This document shows positions 27,546 through 35,486 of a stretch of 40,838 nucleotides of DNA, piece after piece. The stretch's first letter is position 1. Each line of letters starts with the position of its first letter. Under the pieces are notes generated by a model. That model saw only the letters and a list, made by a program, of their open reading frames with translations, had not been told where the DNA came from and did no database searches. The position numbers and the translations under genes were made by a program. Location: contig NZ_JADDIX010000017.1 in NCBI RefSeq assembly GCF_015070855.1, forward strand, positions 1 through 40,838, in the 5' to 3' direction. The DNA comes from Pseudomonas lopnurensis. GTDB lineage: Bacteria > Pseudomonadota > Gammaproteobacteria > Pseudomonadales > Pseudomonadaceae.

Positions 27546-28865
27546 GTGTCTTCCGAAGAGGTAGCCCAGCAACCTGGTTCCAGCCCTGGTGGCCCAGTCA
27601 GTCGTGAGGAGATGTACGCAGAGGTGTGGCGGCGTCCCATGACCAAGATCGCGGATCACCATCGTGTTTCTTCCAGCTTCTTGGCGCGCGTGTGTACCCG
27701 CATGAATGTCCCGCGGCCGCCGCGTGGGCACTGGGTAAAGCTGGAGAATGGAATACCGAGTCCTCAGCCACCGCTGCCTGAGGCTGGGCCTGGTGATCTT
27801 CAGGTCTGGCGCAGGGGAGATGCTCTTGGTGCTGTTCCTCGACCGGTACCGAAGGCACCTGCACCGCGCAAAATCAAACCCGAACAGCTCCGCATATCGC
27901 GATCAAGGCAGCACCCTGTTGTCGCGGGGGCGTATGAGGTCTTTGAGCAGGGACGCGTCATCGACCAGGGGTTCCTCAAGCCCGGGAGACAGCGTCTGGT
28001 GGATGTCGTGGTGACCAAGCCTCAGCTTGAGCCTGCCCTGAAACTGGCGAATCAGCTGTTTCTCAAGCTGGAGGCTGCTGGCCATAGCGTGATGTTTGCA
28101 CCGAGTGACCGAACCTATGCCCGGGCCTCGTTTGATGAGCATGAGCACCCACCCAAGAAGCCAAGGCACCGGCATCCGGCGTTGTGGTCACCATCTAAGC
28201 CCACAGTGGTTTTCGTCGGGACGGTTGCCATTGGATTGACGTTATTTGAGATGACTGAGGAACTGGAGGCCCGCTACATCGATGGCAAGTACATCCCCAC
28301 CTCCAAGATACCGTCGCAGCAGATGCGCCGCTTGAGCTCAACCTGGAACTGGTCGACGCGCATGGACTTTGCGACCGGCCGCCTATGTATAAGGGCGTTC
28401 TCGCCATATCCGTGGACTGATTGGTCTCAGAGCTGGAAGGAGGCTAAGCAAGGCTCGCTACGTGGCCAGCTTGATGAGATCGTGCAGCAGCTCACAGACG
28501 CCGCGCCTGTAATTGCCGGATTGGTAGAGGAGGCCGAGGAACAGGCCAGAATTCGGCAGCAGGAGTGGAAGGAGCAGATGTGCCGCCTCGAGGAGAGGCA
28601 GCAAGTTCGACGGCAGAATGAGGCAAGAGAGCAGGCGAGGGCTGATTTGTTGAGTGCCATCAAGCAGTGGGATGACATAAAGCGGATCCAGGCCTTTTTC
28701 AGTGATGCGGAGAGCTCCCTTTCGATCTGCCCGAAGCCGCGCGATGCATTGTTATGGATAAGCTCGCCCAAGCGCGTGAGCTTGTTGGCGAGCTGGATCC
28801 GCTACAGGCGTTGCTGGAATGGAAGGGGCCTCAAGAGCGCTGAGACTGATGCTGTCTGGGTTTAA
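27546..28865 (+). CDS. Unrecognised 439-residue cargo protein, C-terminus probably frameshifted
   Basis: The start is GTG with GAGGATTG 5 bases upstream. Residues about 20-68 look like a helix-turn-helix-type domain (MYAEVWRRPMTKIADHHRVS, FLARVCTRMNVPRPPRGHWVKL) that I recall from unnamed proteins of islands. The middle (about 130-290) holds a mixed fold with VFVGTVAIGLTLFEMTEELEARYIDGKY. A long charged coiled coil (about 330-400, rich in E, R and Q) follows. The last 35 residues look wrong. From the ATG at 28755 another frame reads MDKLAQARELVGELDPLQAL and ends at the TGA at 28841-28843, a far more protein-like end. I do not know the function. Confidence 0.7.
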   Translation: MSSEEVAQQPGSSPGGPVSREEMYAEVWRRPMTKIADHHRVSSSFLARVCTRMNVPRPPRGHWVKLENGIPSPQPPLPEAGPGDLQVWRRGDALGAVPRPVPKAPAPRKIKPEQLRISRSRQHPVVAGAYEVFEQGRVIDQGFLKPGRQRLVDVVVTKPQLEPALKLANQLFLKLEAAGHSVMFAPSDRTYARASFDEHEHPPKKPRHRHPALWSPSKPTVVFVGTVAIGLTLFEMTEELEARYIDGKYIPTSKIPSQQMRRLSSTWNWSTRMDFATGRLCIRAFSPYPWTDWSQSWKEAKQGSLRGQLDEIVQQLTDAAPVIAGLVEEAEEQARIRQQEWKEQMCRLEERQQVRRQNEAREQARADLLSAIKQWDDIKRIQAFFSDAESSLSICPKPRDALLWISSPKRVSLLASWIRYRRCWNGRGLKSAETDAVWV

Positions 28866-28917
28866 GAAATATAAAAAATGCTCACTGATGGTGAGCATTT
28901 TTTATATTTCTTAAACC
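28859..28917. terminator. 27-bp perfect hairpin between convergent genes
   Basis: GGTTTAAGAAATATAAAAAA and then TGCTCAC pair perfectly with the complement after loop TGATG. The A/T tracts give T-runs on both strands. It lies between the 439-residue cargo gene and the convergent fic gene and is most likely a bidirectional terminator. Confidence 0.8.
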
Positions 28918-28976
28918 TGTTGCTTGCTCTGAATGCATTCGTTTGTCTAGCTTGCCTACACGATAAAAAGATGCGG

Positions 28977-30476
28977 CTATTGACGTTTTTCTTGAGCCGC
29001 GTGTTGCTCGCTAAGAACCTGCTGGCCAATCTGTTCTATGTAGTCGAAGGCTTCAGTGGGTACCCTGTACTGGTATTGTTTACGACGGTGCTTCGAAACA
29101 AAGCCATCATTGGTTAGGCACATCATCACCAGATTCGCCAAGTCGCTGCCGCGGATGTCGAATCGCTCATCCACAGCCCTGTAGACGGCGTCGTAGCACT
29201 CCAGAAAAGCGGCTTCTTCCCGGAGTTCGACCTCCAGGGCGTGCTGAGCCATTTCCATGATGAAGATGACGCAGGCAGTTGCGTCCCAGTAGCGGTAGAT
29301 CGCCGCATCCCCCCGGAAGTCGAAAGCCAACTTGCCAAAGTCGATCCACTGCACATCCCAGAAATCCCGGGCTGGGCGGGAGAATCCCTGCAGGGCCTCC
29401 AGATACAGGCGCTCCTCACGTTTCATTGCCACCGACACTGGCAGTAGCAGGCCGTTCTCCAAGGCGCCTGCGCGGCAAAGTGCCTGGTGGATCAGGAATC
29501 GGGATAGGCGTCCGTTTCCATCCATAAAGGGGTGGAGGAATACGAAACCAAAGGAAATGATTCCAGCTGCTACCAGCGGGTCGATCTGGGTGGGGGCCTC
29601 ATTCGCAAACTGCATGAGGTGCTCCATCAGCTCGCGGCACAGCTCTGGTGGTGGGGGAACGTAAGTCACCCCGGCAGCCCCTTGAAGGGCTCCTGCGAGG
29701 TGGTTTTGTTCATGCCTGAATGCCGCAGCTAGATCATAAGGGTTCGATACCGTGGCGTTCTGCAGCGCCACCAGATACTCCTCGGTCAGCGGCTGGCGTT
29801 CGTGTGCCTGGCGTAGCAAGTGAATGAATCGCCGCGACTTGTCCTCGTTCGGCGCTTCGCGTTCGATAGCGAACGAATCCTTGGTTTCATGCAAATAGGC
29901 CCAGTTGATCGCCCGATCCATCATGACCGGAGGCAGGGACTCCATGAAGGCTTTCGCCCGGCCAAGTATGTCGTGTTCCTGAAGTTCGATCAGCCTGGCG
30001 GTTCTTTCCACGGTGGCGCAGTAGCCCACGTCGCCAAGGCCGTTGAATTCCACCCGCCACCGGGAGTTTCTTGTTCCCGGGCGGGTCACGTAGCGCTTGG
30101 GATCGAAGAGCGGCACGAAAGCCCCCCGAACCGGAGCATGCTGAGGAACCTCCTCGCCGGTGAACGCTTCTCTCAGATAGCACGCCTTGCGAATGTAGAT
30201 GCCGTTGGGCGCCTCCTGCAGGGCATTCTCCAGGGCTGCGACTGGTATCTTGGGGAGAGCCTGAGCCAGAATGGCAAGATTGACCCCCTCATGCTTCAGC
30301 GCGAAGAGGACATGGCCCAGCAAGTCATCAGCAGCCGGTGCGATGGCAGATGGTACAGCCAAGGTCTGGCCTATCTTCTTCAAACGAGTGACAGGCTGCA
30401 CAATTGCTGGCAGATGCAAGGGGAATGCGGACAGTTGCATGGCTTCGCGTAGCCAAGCGTAACCGACTAGGTGCAT
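28977..30476 (-). CDS. Fic family protein (probable AMP-transferase)
   Basis: A 499-residue protein with the Fic catalytic motif H315-P-F-M-D-G-N-G-R323-L-S-R. Upstream, S201-F-A-I-E205 sits where class II Fic proteins carry the inhibitory helix (S/T-x-x-x-E), so activity is probably self-limited. Fic enzymes transfer AMP or related groups from nucleotides to target proteins; the target is unknown. The C-terminal part includes a possible winged-helix region (FDIRGSDLANLVMMCLTNDG). The start at 30476 has AAAGGAAT upstream; an in-frame ATG at 30542 would add 22 residues. It stands alone in the element cargo and ends near the long hairpin. Confidence 0.88.
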   Translation of the reverse strand: MHLVGYAWLREAMQLSAFPLHLPAIVQPVTRLKKIGQTLAVPSAIAPAADDLLGHVLFALKHEGVNLAILAQALPKIPVAALENALQEAPNGIYIRKACYLREAFTGEEVPQHAPVRGAFVPLFDPKRYVTRPGTRNSRWRVEFNGLGDVGYCATVERTARLIELQEHDILGRAKAFMESLPPVMMDRAINWAYLHETKDSFAIEREAPNEDKSRRFIHLLRQAHERQPLTEEYLVALQNATVSNPYDLAAAFRHEQNHLAGALQGAAGVTYVPPPPELCRELMEHLMQFANEAPTQIDPLVAAGIISFGFVFLHPFMDGNGRLSRFLIHQALCRAGALENGLLLPVSVAMKREERLYLEALQGFSRPARDFWDVQWIDFGKLAFDFRGDAAIYRYWDATACVIFIMEMAQHALEVELREEAAFLECYDAVYRAVDERFDIRGSDLANLVMMCLTNDGFVSKHRRKQYQYRVPTEAFDYIEQIGQQVLSEQHAAQEKRQ

Positions 30477-30692
30477 GTCAAAAATTCCTTTAGCTTGGCT
30501 CTGGCCCCCAGATTTTCTTGAGTGAGACAAGAAAATCTTCATTTTTTCCGATTCTACTGATTTTTTCTTAATTTATTCAGGCCGATTTCGTCCGAGTGCC
30601 TTTGGGGCGAAGGTTCGCGCTCACGTTTGTTATTAGTCTCTTCGGAGGCAAGGGCTTAACGGGCGGCCAGCCAGGGTAAACCGATTCGGTTG

Positions 30693-30914
30693 TCAGCTCG
30701 TTTTACCAAGTCTCCTGAACACCCGATCCCTCGCCATGAAGGCTTCCAGCATGTGCGGTATCAGCGTCAGAGCGTCAACTTCTTCGCCATAGGTTTGCGA
30801 GTGCAGCGCCGCGTAGCGCTCGAGGTCGGCCTTCAGGCTAGCCGGGCAGGTAAAGGTCAGCTTCAGGTTCTCGGTTTTCGGCAGTGGGCCGAGACGCAGT
30901 TTGGTCGTGCTCAT
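30693..30914 (-). CDS. DUF2274 domain protein, duplicate copy
   Basis: A 73-residue protein opening MSTTKLRLGPLPKTE. It is identical to the copy at 33988-34221 except for two residues over its first 68, then differs at the tail. DUF2274 genes normally follow trbI in conjugation operons. Here no trbI precedes it, only a few bases that resemble the trbI end, so it is a stray duplicate. A longer in-frame start at 30992 overlaps the stop of the XRE gene by four bases and would add 26 unrelated residues. It may be expressed through that coupling. Function unknown. Confidence 0.72.
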   Translation of the reverse strand: MSTTKLRLGPLPKTENLKLTFTCPASLKADLERYAALHSQTYGEEVDALTLIPHMLEAFMARDRVFRRLGKTS

Positions 30915-30988
30915 TGCAGGCTCCCTGTTCAACGTCCGTGACGCCGACCGGTGTGGCTGCGAGCGATACCTACAAGTATTGATGGATT

Positions 30989-31285
30989 TCATCGGCGCCC
31001 CCGGGTACGTCCTGTTTGTTTGATTTCTTCAAGCGAGACAGGTCGTTCATGCGTGAACAGCTCAGCGATTTGGCGTGTGGCACCAAGTGCTGTAGCGATT
31101 AGCACCAGAGCATCGAGGGTGATCTGACCATTGGACTCGAACCGCTTAATGGTCGATTCGGAAATACCCGCCATCTTCGCCAAGGATTTGCGGGAGAGGT
31201 TCTGTGCGAGTCGCGCTTCTCGAGCGTTGGCACCGATCTTCTGGGCCAGTTCGTCTGGAGCGAGCAGAGAGTGGGTTAGGGCCAA
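30989..31285 (-). CDS. XRE family helix-turn-helix regulator (orphan antitoxin-like)
   Basis: A 98-residue protein with a lambda-repressor-type fold: IGANAREARLAQNLSRKSLA, KMAGISESTIKRFESNGQIT, LDALVLIATALGA. The C-terminus RPVSLEEIKQTGRTRGRR is basic and linear. Such proteins are usually the first gene of a two-gene hipBA-like unit on the same strand. Here the expected toxin does not follow; instead the DUF2274 duplicate does. It is divergent from hipB across 280 bases and may regulate it or itself. Confidence 0.82.
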   Translation of the reverse strand: MALTHSLLAPDELAQKIGANAREARLAQNLSRKSLAKMAGISESTIKRFESNGQITLDALVLIATALGATRQIAELFTHERPVSLEEIKQTGRTRGRR

Positions 31286-31519
31286 GGGAAGACCTTATTT
31301 AATGGTTCACTTCTGGTCCATTATGCGCCATAAAGTACTTTATTGGTTCAAATATGACCTATTGTATTTTGCTGGCCTGGATTGCTCTAGGGCGGAGATC
31401 GCATGCCCTGATCTTCATGCGTAAGCGGATTGCGTTGTCATAAGTCTGAGCTAGGCATCAATCCGGTGAATGAATCGATTTTTGGATTTATTAGCCCGCT
31501 GTATTTGATCTCTGTGCTC

Positions 31520-31565
31520 GTTCGGTATACGTTACATCTATCGCAATTTGTCTCGTATACGGAAC
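31520..31565. promoter_or_regulatory. Possible HipB operator pair
   Basis: Two GTATAC cores, TTCGGTATACGTTA and CTCGTATACGGAAC, lie 30 bases apart directly upstream of hipB. Their spacing of about three helical turns and the position in the leader suggest binding sites for the HipB dimer. This is an inference from the pattern. Confidence 0.4.
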
Positions 31566-31817
31566 ATGGACTATTCCCTCATCACACTGCGACTTGGCGA
31601 GCAGCTTCGGCAGCGCCGTCTGAATCGTGGGTTGACGCAGGCCGCGCTCGCTTCCCTCGCGGGCATCACCCGGCAGAAGGTTATCGCCATCGAGAAGGGC
31701 GACCTCTCGGTGGGGATGAGTGCCTATGCGCGAGTACTGGCCGCCCTCGACTCTGAATTCAATGTGGTGCCGGCAGCCATGCCCACTCTGGACGAAATCC
31801 ATGGAGTATTCGACTGA
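31566..31817 (+). CDS. hipB: HipB-type antitoxin, XRE family
   Basis: An 83-residue DNA-binding antitoxin. The helix-turn-helix spans about 10-60 (RLGEQLRQRRLNRGLTQAAL, ASLAGITRQKVIAIEKGDLS). The C-terminus EIHGVFD is short. The stop shares one base with the hipA start (TGATG), as in hipBA operons. It would bind HipA and repress the operon. The start is taken at 31566; upstream non-ATG starts add a few residues only. Confidence 0.85.
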   Translation: MDYSLITLRLGEQLRQRRLNRGLTQAALASLAGITRQKVIAIEKGDLSVGMSAYARVLAALDSEFNVVPAAMPTLDEIHGVFD

Positions 31818-33013
31818 TGACAGCCGTGCTGCAGGTTGCAACGCCTGAGGGTGGCAGTGGGAGGATTCTTTCCAGCGGCACAGACTATCTGTTCCGCTAC
31901 CACGAGAACGCCAAGGCGCAGGCAGCGATCAGTTTGCTCATGCCGGTGCGATTGGACGAATACCGCCATCGGGAGCTGCACCCCATTTTCCAGATGAACC
32001 TGCCGGAAGGCTACGTCTTGGAGCAACTGCGCAACCGTCTGGCCAAGGTGGCCAACGTTGACCCGATGTTGCTGTTGGCACTGTCTGGGAGCAGTTCGCC
32101 TATCGGGCGGGTGGCGGTCAGTTCGCCTGAGGTCGATGCGCTGTTACGCAGGCAGCAGTTCCCCGGAGAAAAATTGGAAGAAATCCTCGCCTGGGACGGA
32201 GCAGAAGATATTTTTGCCGGCTTAGTGGATCGTTACATCCTGCGTGCCGGTATATCGGGCGTTCAGCCAAAGGTGCTGGTGCCAGAACATCAGGACTCGG
32301 TGCCACAACGCTTCACCTCAAAAACCTCCGATCTGATCATCAAGAGCGGTCGGGATGAGTTTCCCGGGCTGGCGATCAACGAGTTCCTTTGCATGTCCGT
32401 GGCAAAGGAGGTTGGCATTGCCGTGCCGGAATTCTACCTCTCCGACAATACCAAGCTCTTCGTCATGCGTCGCTTCGACCGGGATAAGCAGCTCAACCCT
32501 ATCGGTTTCGAGGACATGGCAGCATTGATGGGGTTAGCTGCGGAGCAAAAATACAGCAAGAGCTATTCGGCTATTGCCAAAGCAATCCGCCTATTTTGCG
32601 CGCCTGAGCAGGTGCAAGAATCGCTGGCACAACTTTTCGCCATCGTGACCTTGAGCTGCATCGTTGGTAACGGTGACGCCCATCTGAAAAACTTCGGCCT
32701 GCTGTATTCCGACCCTACCCGGCGCGACGCACGGCTCGCCCCAGCCTACGATATCGTCAACACCACTGCCTATATTCCTGAGGACGTATTAGCGCTGGAT
32801 CTTGTGGGCAACAAATCGCTCTTTGCGTCGCGCCAAGGGCTGCTGGACTTCGCCCAAGTCTGTGATGTAGTGCGGCCAGAAGAAGTAATCCGCGGGCAGT
32901 TGAGCGCGCTTGAGCGCGTACTGGCGCGCTCAACTGAACTGAGCGAGCAAGCACCGCACGTGGTCGCGGCAATCAGACATTGCGCTGAGCCGTTCTTAAA
33001 AACCTTTGGCTAG
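31817..33013 (+). CDS. hipA: HipA family toxin, Ser/Thr kinase
   Basis: A 398-residue HipA kinase. The autophosphorylated serine loop is visible as S147-G-V-Q-P-K. The catalytic loop G284-N-G-D287-A-H-L-K-N292 and metal Asp312 in APAYDIVN are all present, so the enzyme should be active. E. coli HipA phosphorylates glutamyl-tRNA synthetase; other HipA-like kinases hit other targets, so the substrate is not certain. It is translationally coupled to hipB. Confidence 0.92.
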   Translation: MTAVLQVATPEGGSGRILSSGTDYLFRYHENAKAQAAISLLMPVRLDEYRHRELHPIFQMNLPEGYVLEQLRNRLAKVANVDPMLLLALSGSSSPIGRVAVSSPEVDALLRRQQFPGEKLEEILAWDGAEDIFAGLVDRYILRAGISGVQPKVLVPEHQDSVPQRFTSKTSDLIIKSGRDEFPGLAINEFLCMSVAKEVGIAVPEFYLSDNTKLFVMRRFDRDKQLNPIGFEDMAALMGLAAEQKYSKSYSAIAKAIRLFCAPEQVQESLAQLFAIVTLSCIVGNGDAHLKNFGLLYSDPTRRDARLAPAYDIVNTTAYIPEDVLALDLVGNKSLFASRQGLLDFAQVCDVVRPEEVIRGQLSALERVLARSTELSEQAPHVVAAIRHCAEPFLKTFG

Positions 33014-33095
33014 AACGGCAGTTCAGGCCCCGATATATGGCTGGTTTTTGACAAAGGGTTTTGAGCTCAATATCGCATACCGCTCTAGGTCGGCC

Positions 33096-33278
33096 TCAAG
33101 CCGGTTGAGCTGATAGAGTCAGCTCTCTTATGCGTTTCGCTTCTTCGAGTACCTTGCGCTGACTTTCGATGGCGCGTTCAACTGCTGCACCGTAAGCAGT
33201 GCGCTTGGCTGTATCAGAGCTGCTCCTGAAGAAAGTCGACAGCGGGCTTGAATTGCGCACAAGAGCTTTTCCTTTCAT
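33096..33278 (-). CDS. Small hypothetical protein
   Basis: A 60-residue open frame with a basic N-terminus (MKGKALVRNSSPLSTFFRSS) and a helical charged second half (YGAAVERAIESQRKVLEEAK). GGAAG about 9 bases before the ATG gives a modest SD. It lies 32 bases after higA on the same strand and could be the third gene of the higBA unit. I do not recognise it; it may be spurious. Confidence 0.4.
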   Translation of the reverse strand: MKGKALVRNSSPLSTFFRSSSDTAKRTAYGAAVERAIESQRKVLEEAKRIRELTLSAQPA

Positions 33279-33310
33279 CGAAGTCGCTTCCCTCGTTCTT
33301 CCATACGGAA

Positions 33311-33598
33311 CTAAGCAATCGCAGCAAAGCGCTCGATGTGCGGCTGTTCGCGATGCCTAGCTTGCCAAAGGTCGTAGTCGGCTTGCACTCCGAGCCAGGT
33401 GCGAGCTTTGCCGATGCCGGCCAACTCTAGGCGAACGGCCAAATCCGGACTGACCGGCGCATGGCCGTGCAAGATGCGAGACAGGGATTCCCGCGCAAAA
33501 CCAAGGCGGCGAGCAAGTTCGGCAATGCTGATGCCCAGTTCGGGGAGCACGTCCTCAAGCAGGGTTTCACCAGGATGCGGTGGGTTGAACATGGTCAT
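33311..33598 (-). CDS. higA: HigA family addiction-module antitoxin
   Basis: A 95-residue antitoxin. It opens FNPPHPGETLLEDVLPELG, the HigA/VapI signature, followed by a helix-turn-helix (SIAELARRLGFARESLSRIL) and the typical DLAVRLELAGIGKARTWLGV. It follows the toxin by 17 bases on the same strand, the toxin-first order usual for higBA. It would neutralise HigB and repress the operon. Confidence 0.92.
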   Translation of the reverse strand: MTMFNPPHPGETLLEDVLPELGISIAELARRLGFARESLSRILHGHAPVSPDLAVRLELAGIGKARTWLGVQADYDLWQARHREQPHIERFAAIA

Positions 33599-33615
33599 GG
33601 ATAACCCCCTCCTGT

Positions 33616-33894
33616 TTAGTGATAGTCAAGGTAGTCGACGAGCTCGATGTCGCTACCCACGAATCGAAAGATCACTCGCCAGTTTCCATTGACGGTGAGT
33701 GACCAGAACTCTTCCAGTTCCCCTTTGAGGGGATGTAGCCGCCAACCGGGGATGTCGAGGTCGGCGGGTTCATTGGCTCTATCCATAAAACTCAGCATTC
33801 GGCCCAGGCGCTTTGCGTGGTCGGCCCGGATGCCTTTGGTTGAGCCAGATTCAAAGAAAATGCGTAGACCTTTGTGCCGGAAGCTTACGATCAT
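33616..33894 (-). CDS. higB: HigB-type toxin, RelE superfamily
   Basis: A 92-residue toxin with the RelE-like fold. It starts MIVSFRHKGLRIFFESGSTK. The C-terminal pattern LHPLKGELEEFWSLTVNGNW then RVIFRF and VDYLDYH matches HigB proteins with the catalytic basic residues. HigB cleaves mRNA on the ribosome. It is the first gene of the higBA pair, with the SD region just downstream of the DUF2274 copy. Confidence 0.9.
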   Translation of the reverse strand: MIVSFRHKGLRIFFESGSTKGIRADHAKRLGRMLSFMDRANEPADLDIPGWRLHPLKGELEEFWSLTVNGNWRVIFRFVGSDIELVDYLDYH

Positions 33895-33987
33895 GGTGAT
33901 AAGTGTGATGTATTAGGTCACGGTTTTCAACCGTGTGTGGGTTTTCTGCCGTTGTCACCACGGCAGCTGGGAGGGGATGCAGGCTTA

Positions 33988-34221
33988 TCAATTGCCGGTG
34001 CAAGATTGTGTATTTGTTCTCCTGAACACCCGATCCCTCGCCATAAAAGCTTCCAGCATGTGCGGGATGAGCGTCAGGGCGTCGACCTCTTCGCCATAGG
34101 TATGCGAATGCAGTGCCGCGTAGCGCTCGAGGTCGGCCTTCAGGCTGGCGGGGCAGGTGAAGGTCAGCTTTATGTTTTCGGTTTTCGGCAGTGGGCCGAG
34201 ACGCAGCTTGGTCGTGCTCAT
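33988..34221 (-). CDS. DUF2274 domain protein at the end of the trb operon
   Basis: A 77-residue protein (MSTTKLRLGPLPKTE...LERYAALHSHTYGEEVDALT). The ATG overlaps the trbI stop by four bases, so it is the last translationally coupled gene of the trb cluster. DUF2274 proteins sit at this spot in many P-type conjugation clusters; their role is unknown, perhaps regulatory since the sequence has a ribbon-helix-helix feel. A near-identical copy lies 3.3 kb away at 30693. Confidence 0.85.
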   Translation of the reverse strand: MSTTKLRLGPLPKTENIKLTFTCPASLKADLERYAALHSHTYGEEVDALTLIPHMLEAFMARDRVFRRTNTQSCTGN

Positions 34222-35486
34222 TGCAGGTTCCTCTGTTGAGTGGAGAAAGGCTGATAGGGACGCAGCACCAGATCGCGGTTTACGATCACGCGTAGGGGTA
34301 GGCCAGGGCGCTGGGTCAACGTGGGCTGGATATCGAGGTTACGGCGGGTGACCTCCTGGCCGACCTGATTCACCGTGTCCTGCAGGCTGTCGCGTCCGGC
34401 GATGATGATGCGGTTGCCATCGGTGCGACTGGTCGGTGCCGCCAGCTCGGCACCGATGCCCAGCAGGCTGGTCATGGCCGCGCCGGCGACGATCCGATCC
34501 CAATGCCAGTCGACGCCATCCTCGAGACCGGCATAGCCGGCGGCATCGGTACCGACCAAGTTGTCGAGCTGGAAGGATGAGGTGTCCGGCAGGATCACTC
34601 GCTGCCACACCACCTGCACGCGGCTTTGTCCGTAGCTCACATGGCTGTTGTAGCGGCCCAGCAGGCGCGAGTCCTGCGGAATCAGCACGTGCTGGCCGGT
34701 GGCGCTGTCGTAGACCGGTTCAGTCACCGTAGCGATCACATCGCCGGGTAGATCCGACTTGATGCCGGTTACCAGTGCTGCCGGGATGACGGTGCCGGCC
34801 ATCACCTGGTAAGGCGACTCAGGCATCTGCAGCAATCCGGAATTACGGATTTGTGCGTTTACGGATTTACTGAGAAACGCCTCGTTCCGCCCCTGCTGCG
34901 TTGGTGTTCCTGCGGCGGCTACTGCGCCTGACGAAGCCATACCCAGAGCTGGGGAATCGAGTTGAGCGCCACCACCAGATGCGATACTCGATTTCCGCGC
35001 GTTGCTGGTCTGGAAAAACACCGAGGACTGCGCTGCTTCCTCGGCTTCCTTGAGCAGGGCCAGGCGCTCTGCTTCGGCGGCATCTGGCCCATGCCCATAA
35101 CCTTGCGCCTGCTGCTCCGCCCTGAGGATTGGCCCGCCCAGATCGCCGGGCAGCGGTGGGCCCAGTTGCGGCACTTCCGGCGCAGGTGGAGTCGGCAACT
35201 GCGAATAGTCTGCCGGCAGCTGATCCAGCCCTTCGGAGCGCGCAACGCGGTCGACGTTGTACAGCTCGTTCGGCTCGGTGCCCTGGCGGCGCTGCTGCGG
35301 TTGCAGCGACCACAGCATGGCTCCTAGTACCGCAGCCGATAGGCCGCCCACCACTACCGCCAGCATGCGTGGGTTGAGGCGGGTGACAGGGCGAGGTTTG
35401 GCGCGCAGCTCCAGCGACTCCGGCGCCTCCTTGGGCGGTAGCGAGGTTGCCGCGGTTTGTTTGTCGTCCTTGGCCGTCATGCTCAA
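34218..35486 (-). CDS. trbI: Conjugal transfer protein TrbI (VirB10-like)
   Basis: A 422-residue scaffold protein of the type IV secretion channel that spans from the inner membrane to the outer-membrane complex. A single membrane helix sits at about 40-62 (MLAVVVGGLSAAVLGAML). A proline-rich periplasmic linker (LPTPPAPEVPQLGPPLPGDL) follows. The conserved C-terminal beta-barrel domain includes VMAGTVIPAALVTGIKSDLP and GRYNSHVSYGQSRVQVVWQR. The length is normal. It overlaps trbG and DUF2274 by four bases each (ATGA), one tightly coupled operon. Confidence 0.93.
   Translation of the reverse strand: MSMTAKDDKQTAATSLPPKEAPESLELRAKPRPVTRLNPRMLAVVVGGLSAAVLGAMLWSLQPQQRRQGTEPNELYNVDRVARSEGLDQLPADYSQLPTPPAPEVPQLGPPLPGDLGGPILRAEQQAQGYGHGPDAAEAERLALLKEAEEAAQSSVFFQTSNARKSSIASGGGAQLDSPALGMASSGAVAAAGTPTQQGRNEAFLSKSVNAQIRNSGLLQMPESPYQVMAGTVIPAALVTGIKSDLPGDVIATVTEPVYDSATGQHVLIPQDSRLLGRYNSHVSYGQSRVQVVWQRVILPDTSSFQLDNLVGTDAAGYAGLEDGVDWHWDRIVAGAAMTSLLGIGAELAAPTSRTDGNRIIIAGRDSLQDTVNQVGQEVTRRNLDIQPTLTQRPGLPLRVIVNRDLVLRPYQPFSTQQRNLQ

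Noticed and set aside
31430..31756. A 108-codon plus-strand frame overlapping hipB
   Set aside because: hipB in the other frame fits a family, has operator-like boxes and is coupled to hipA.
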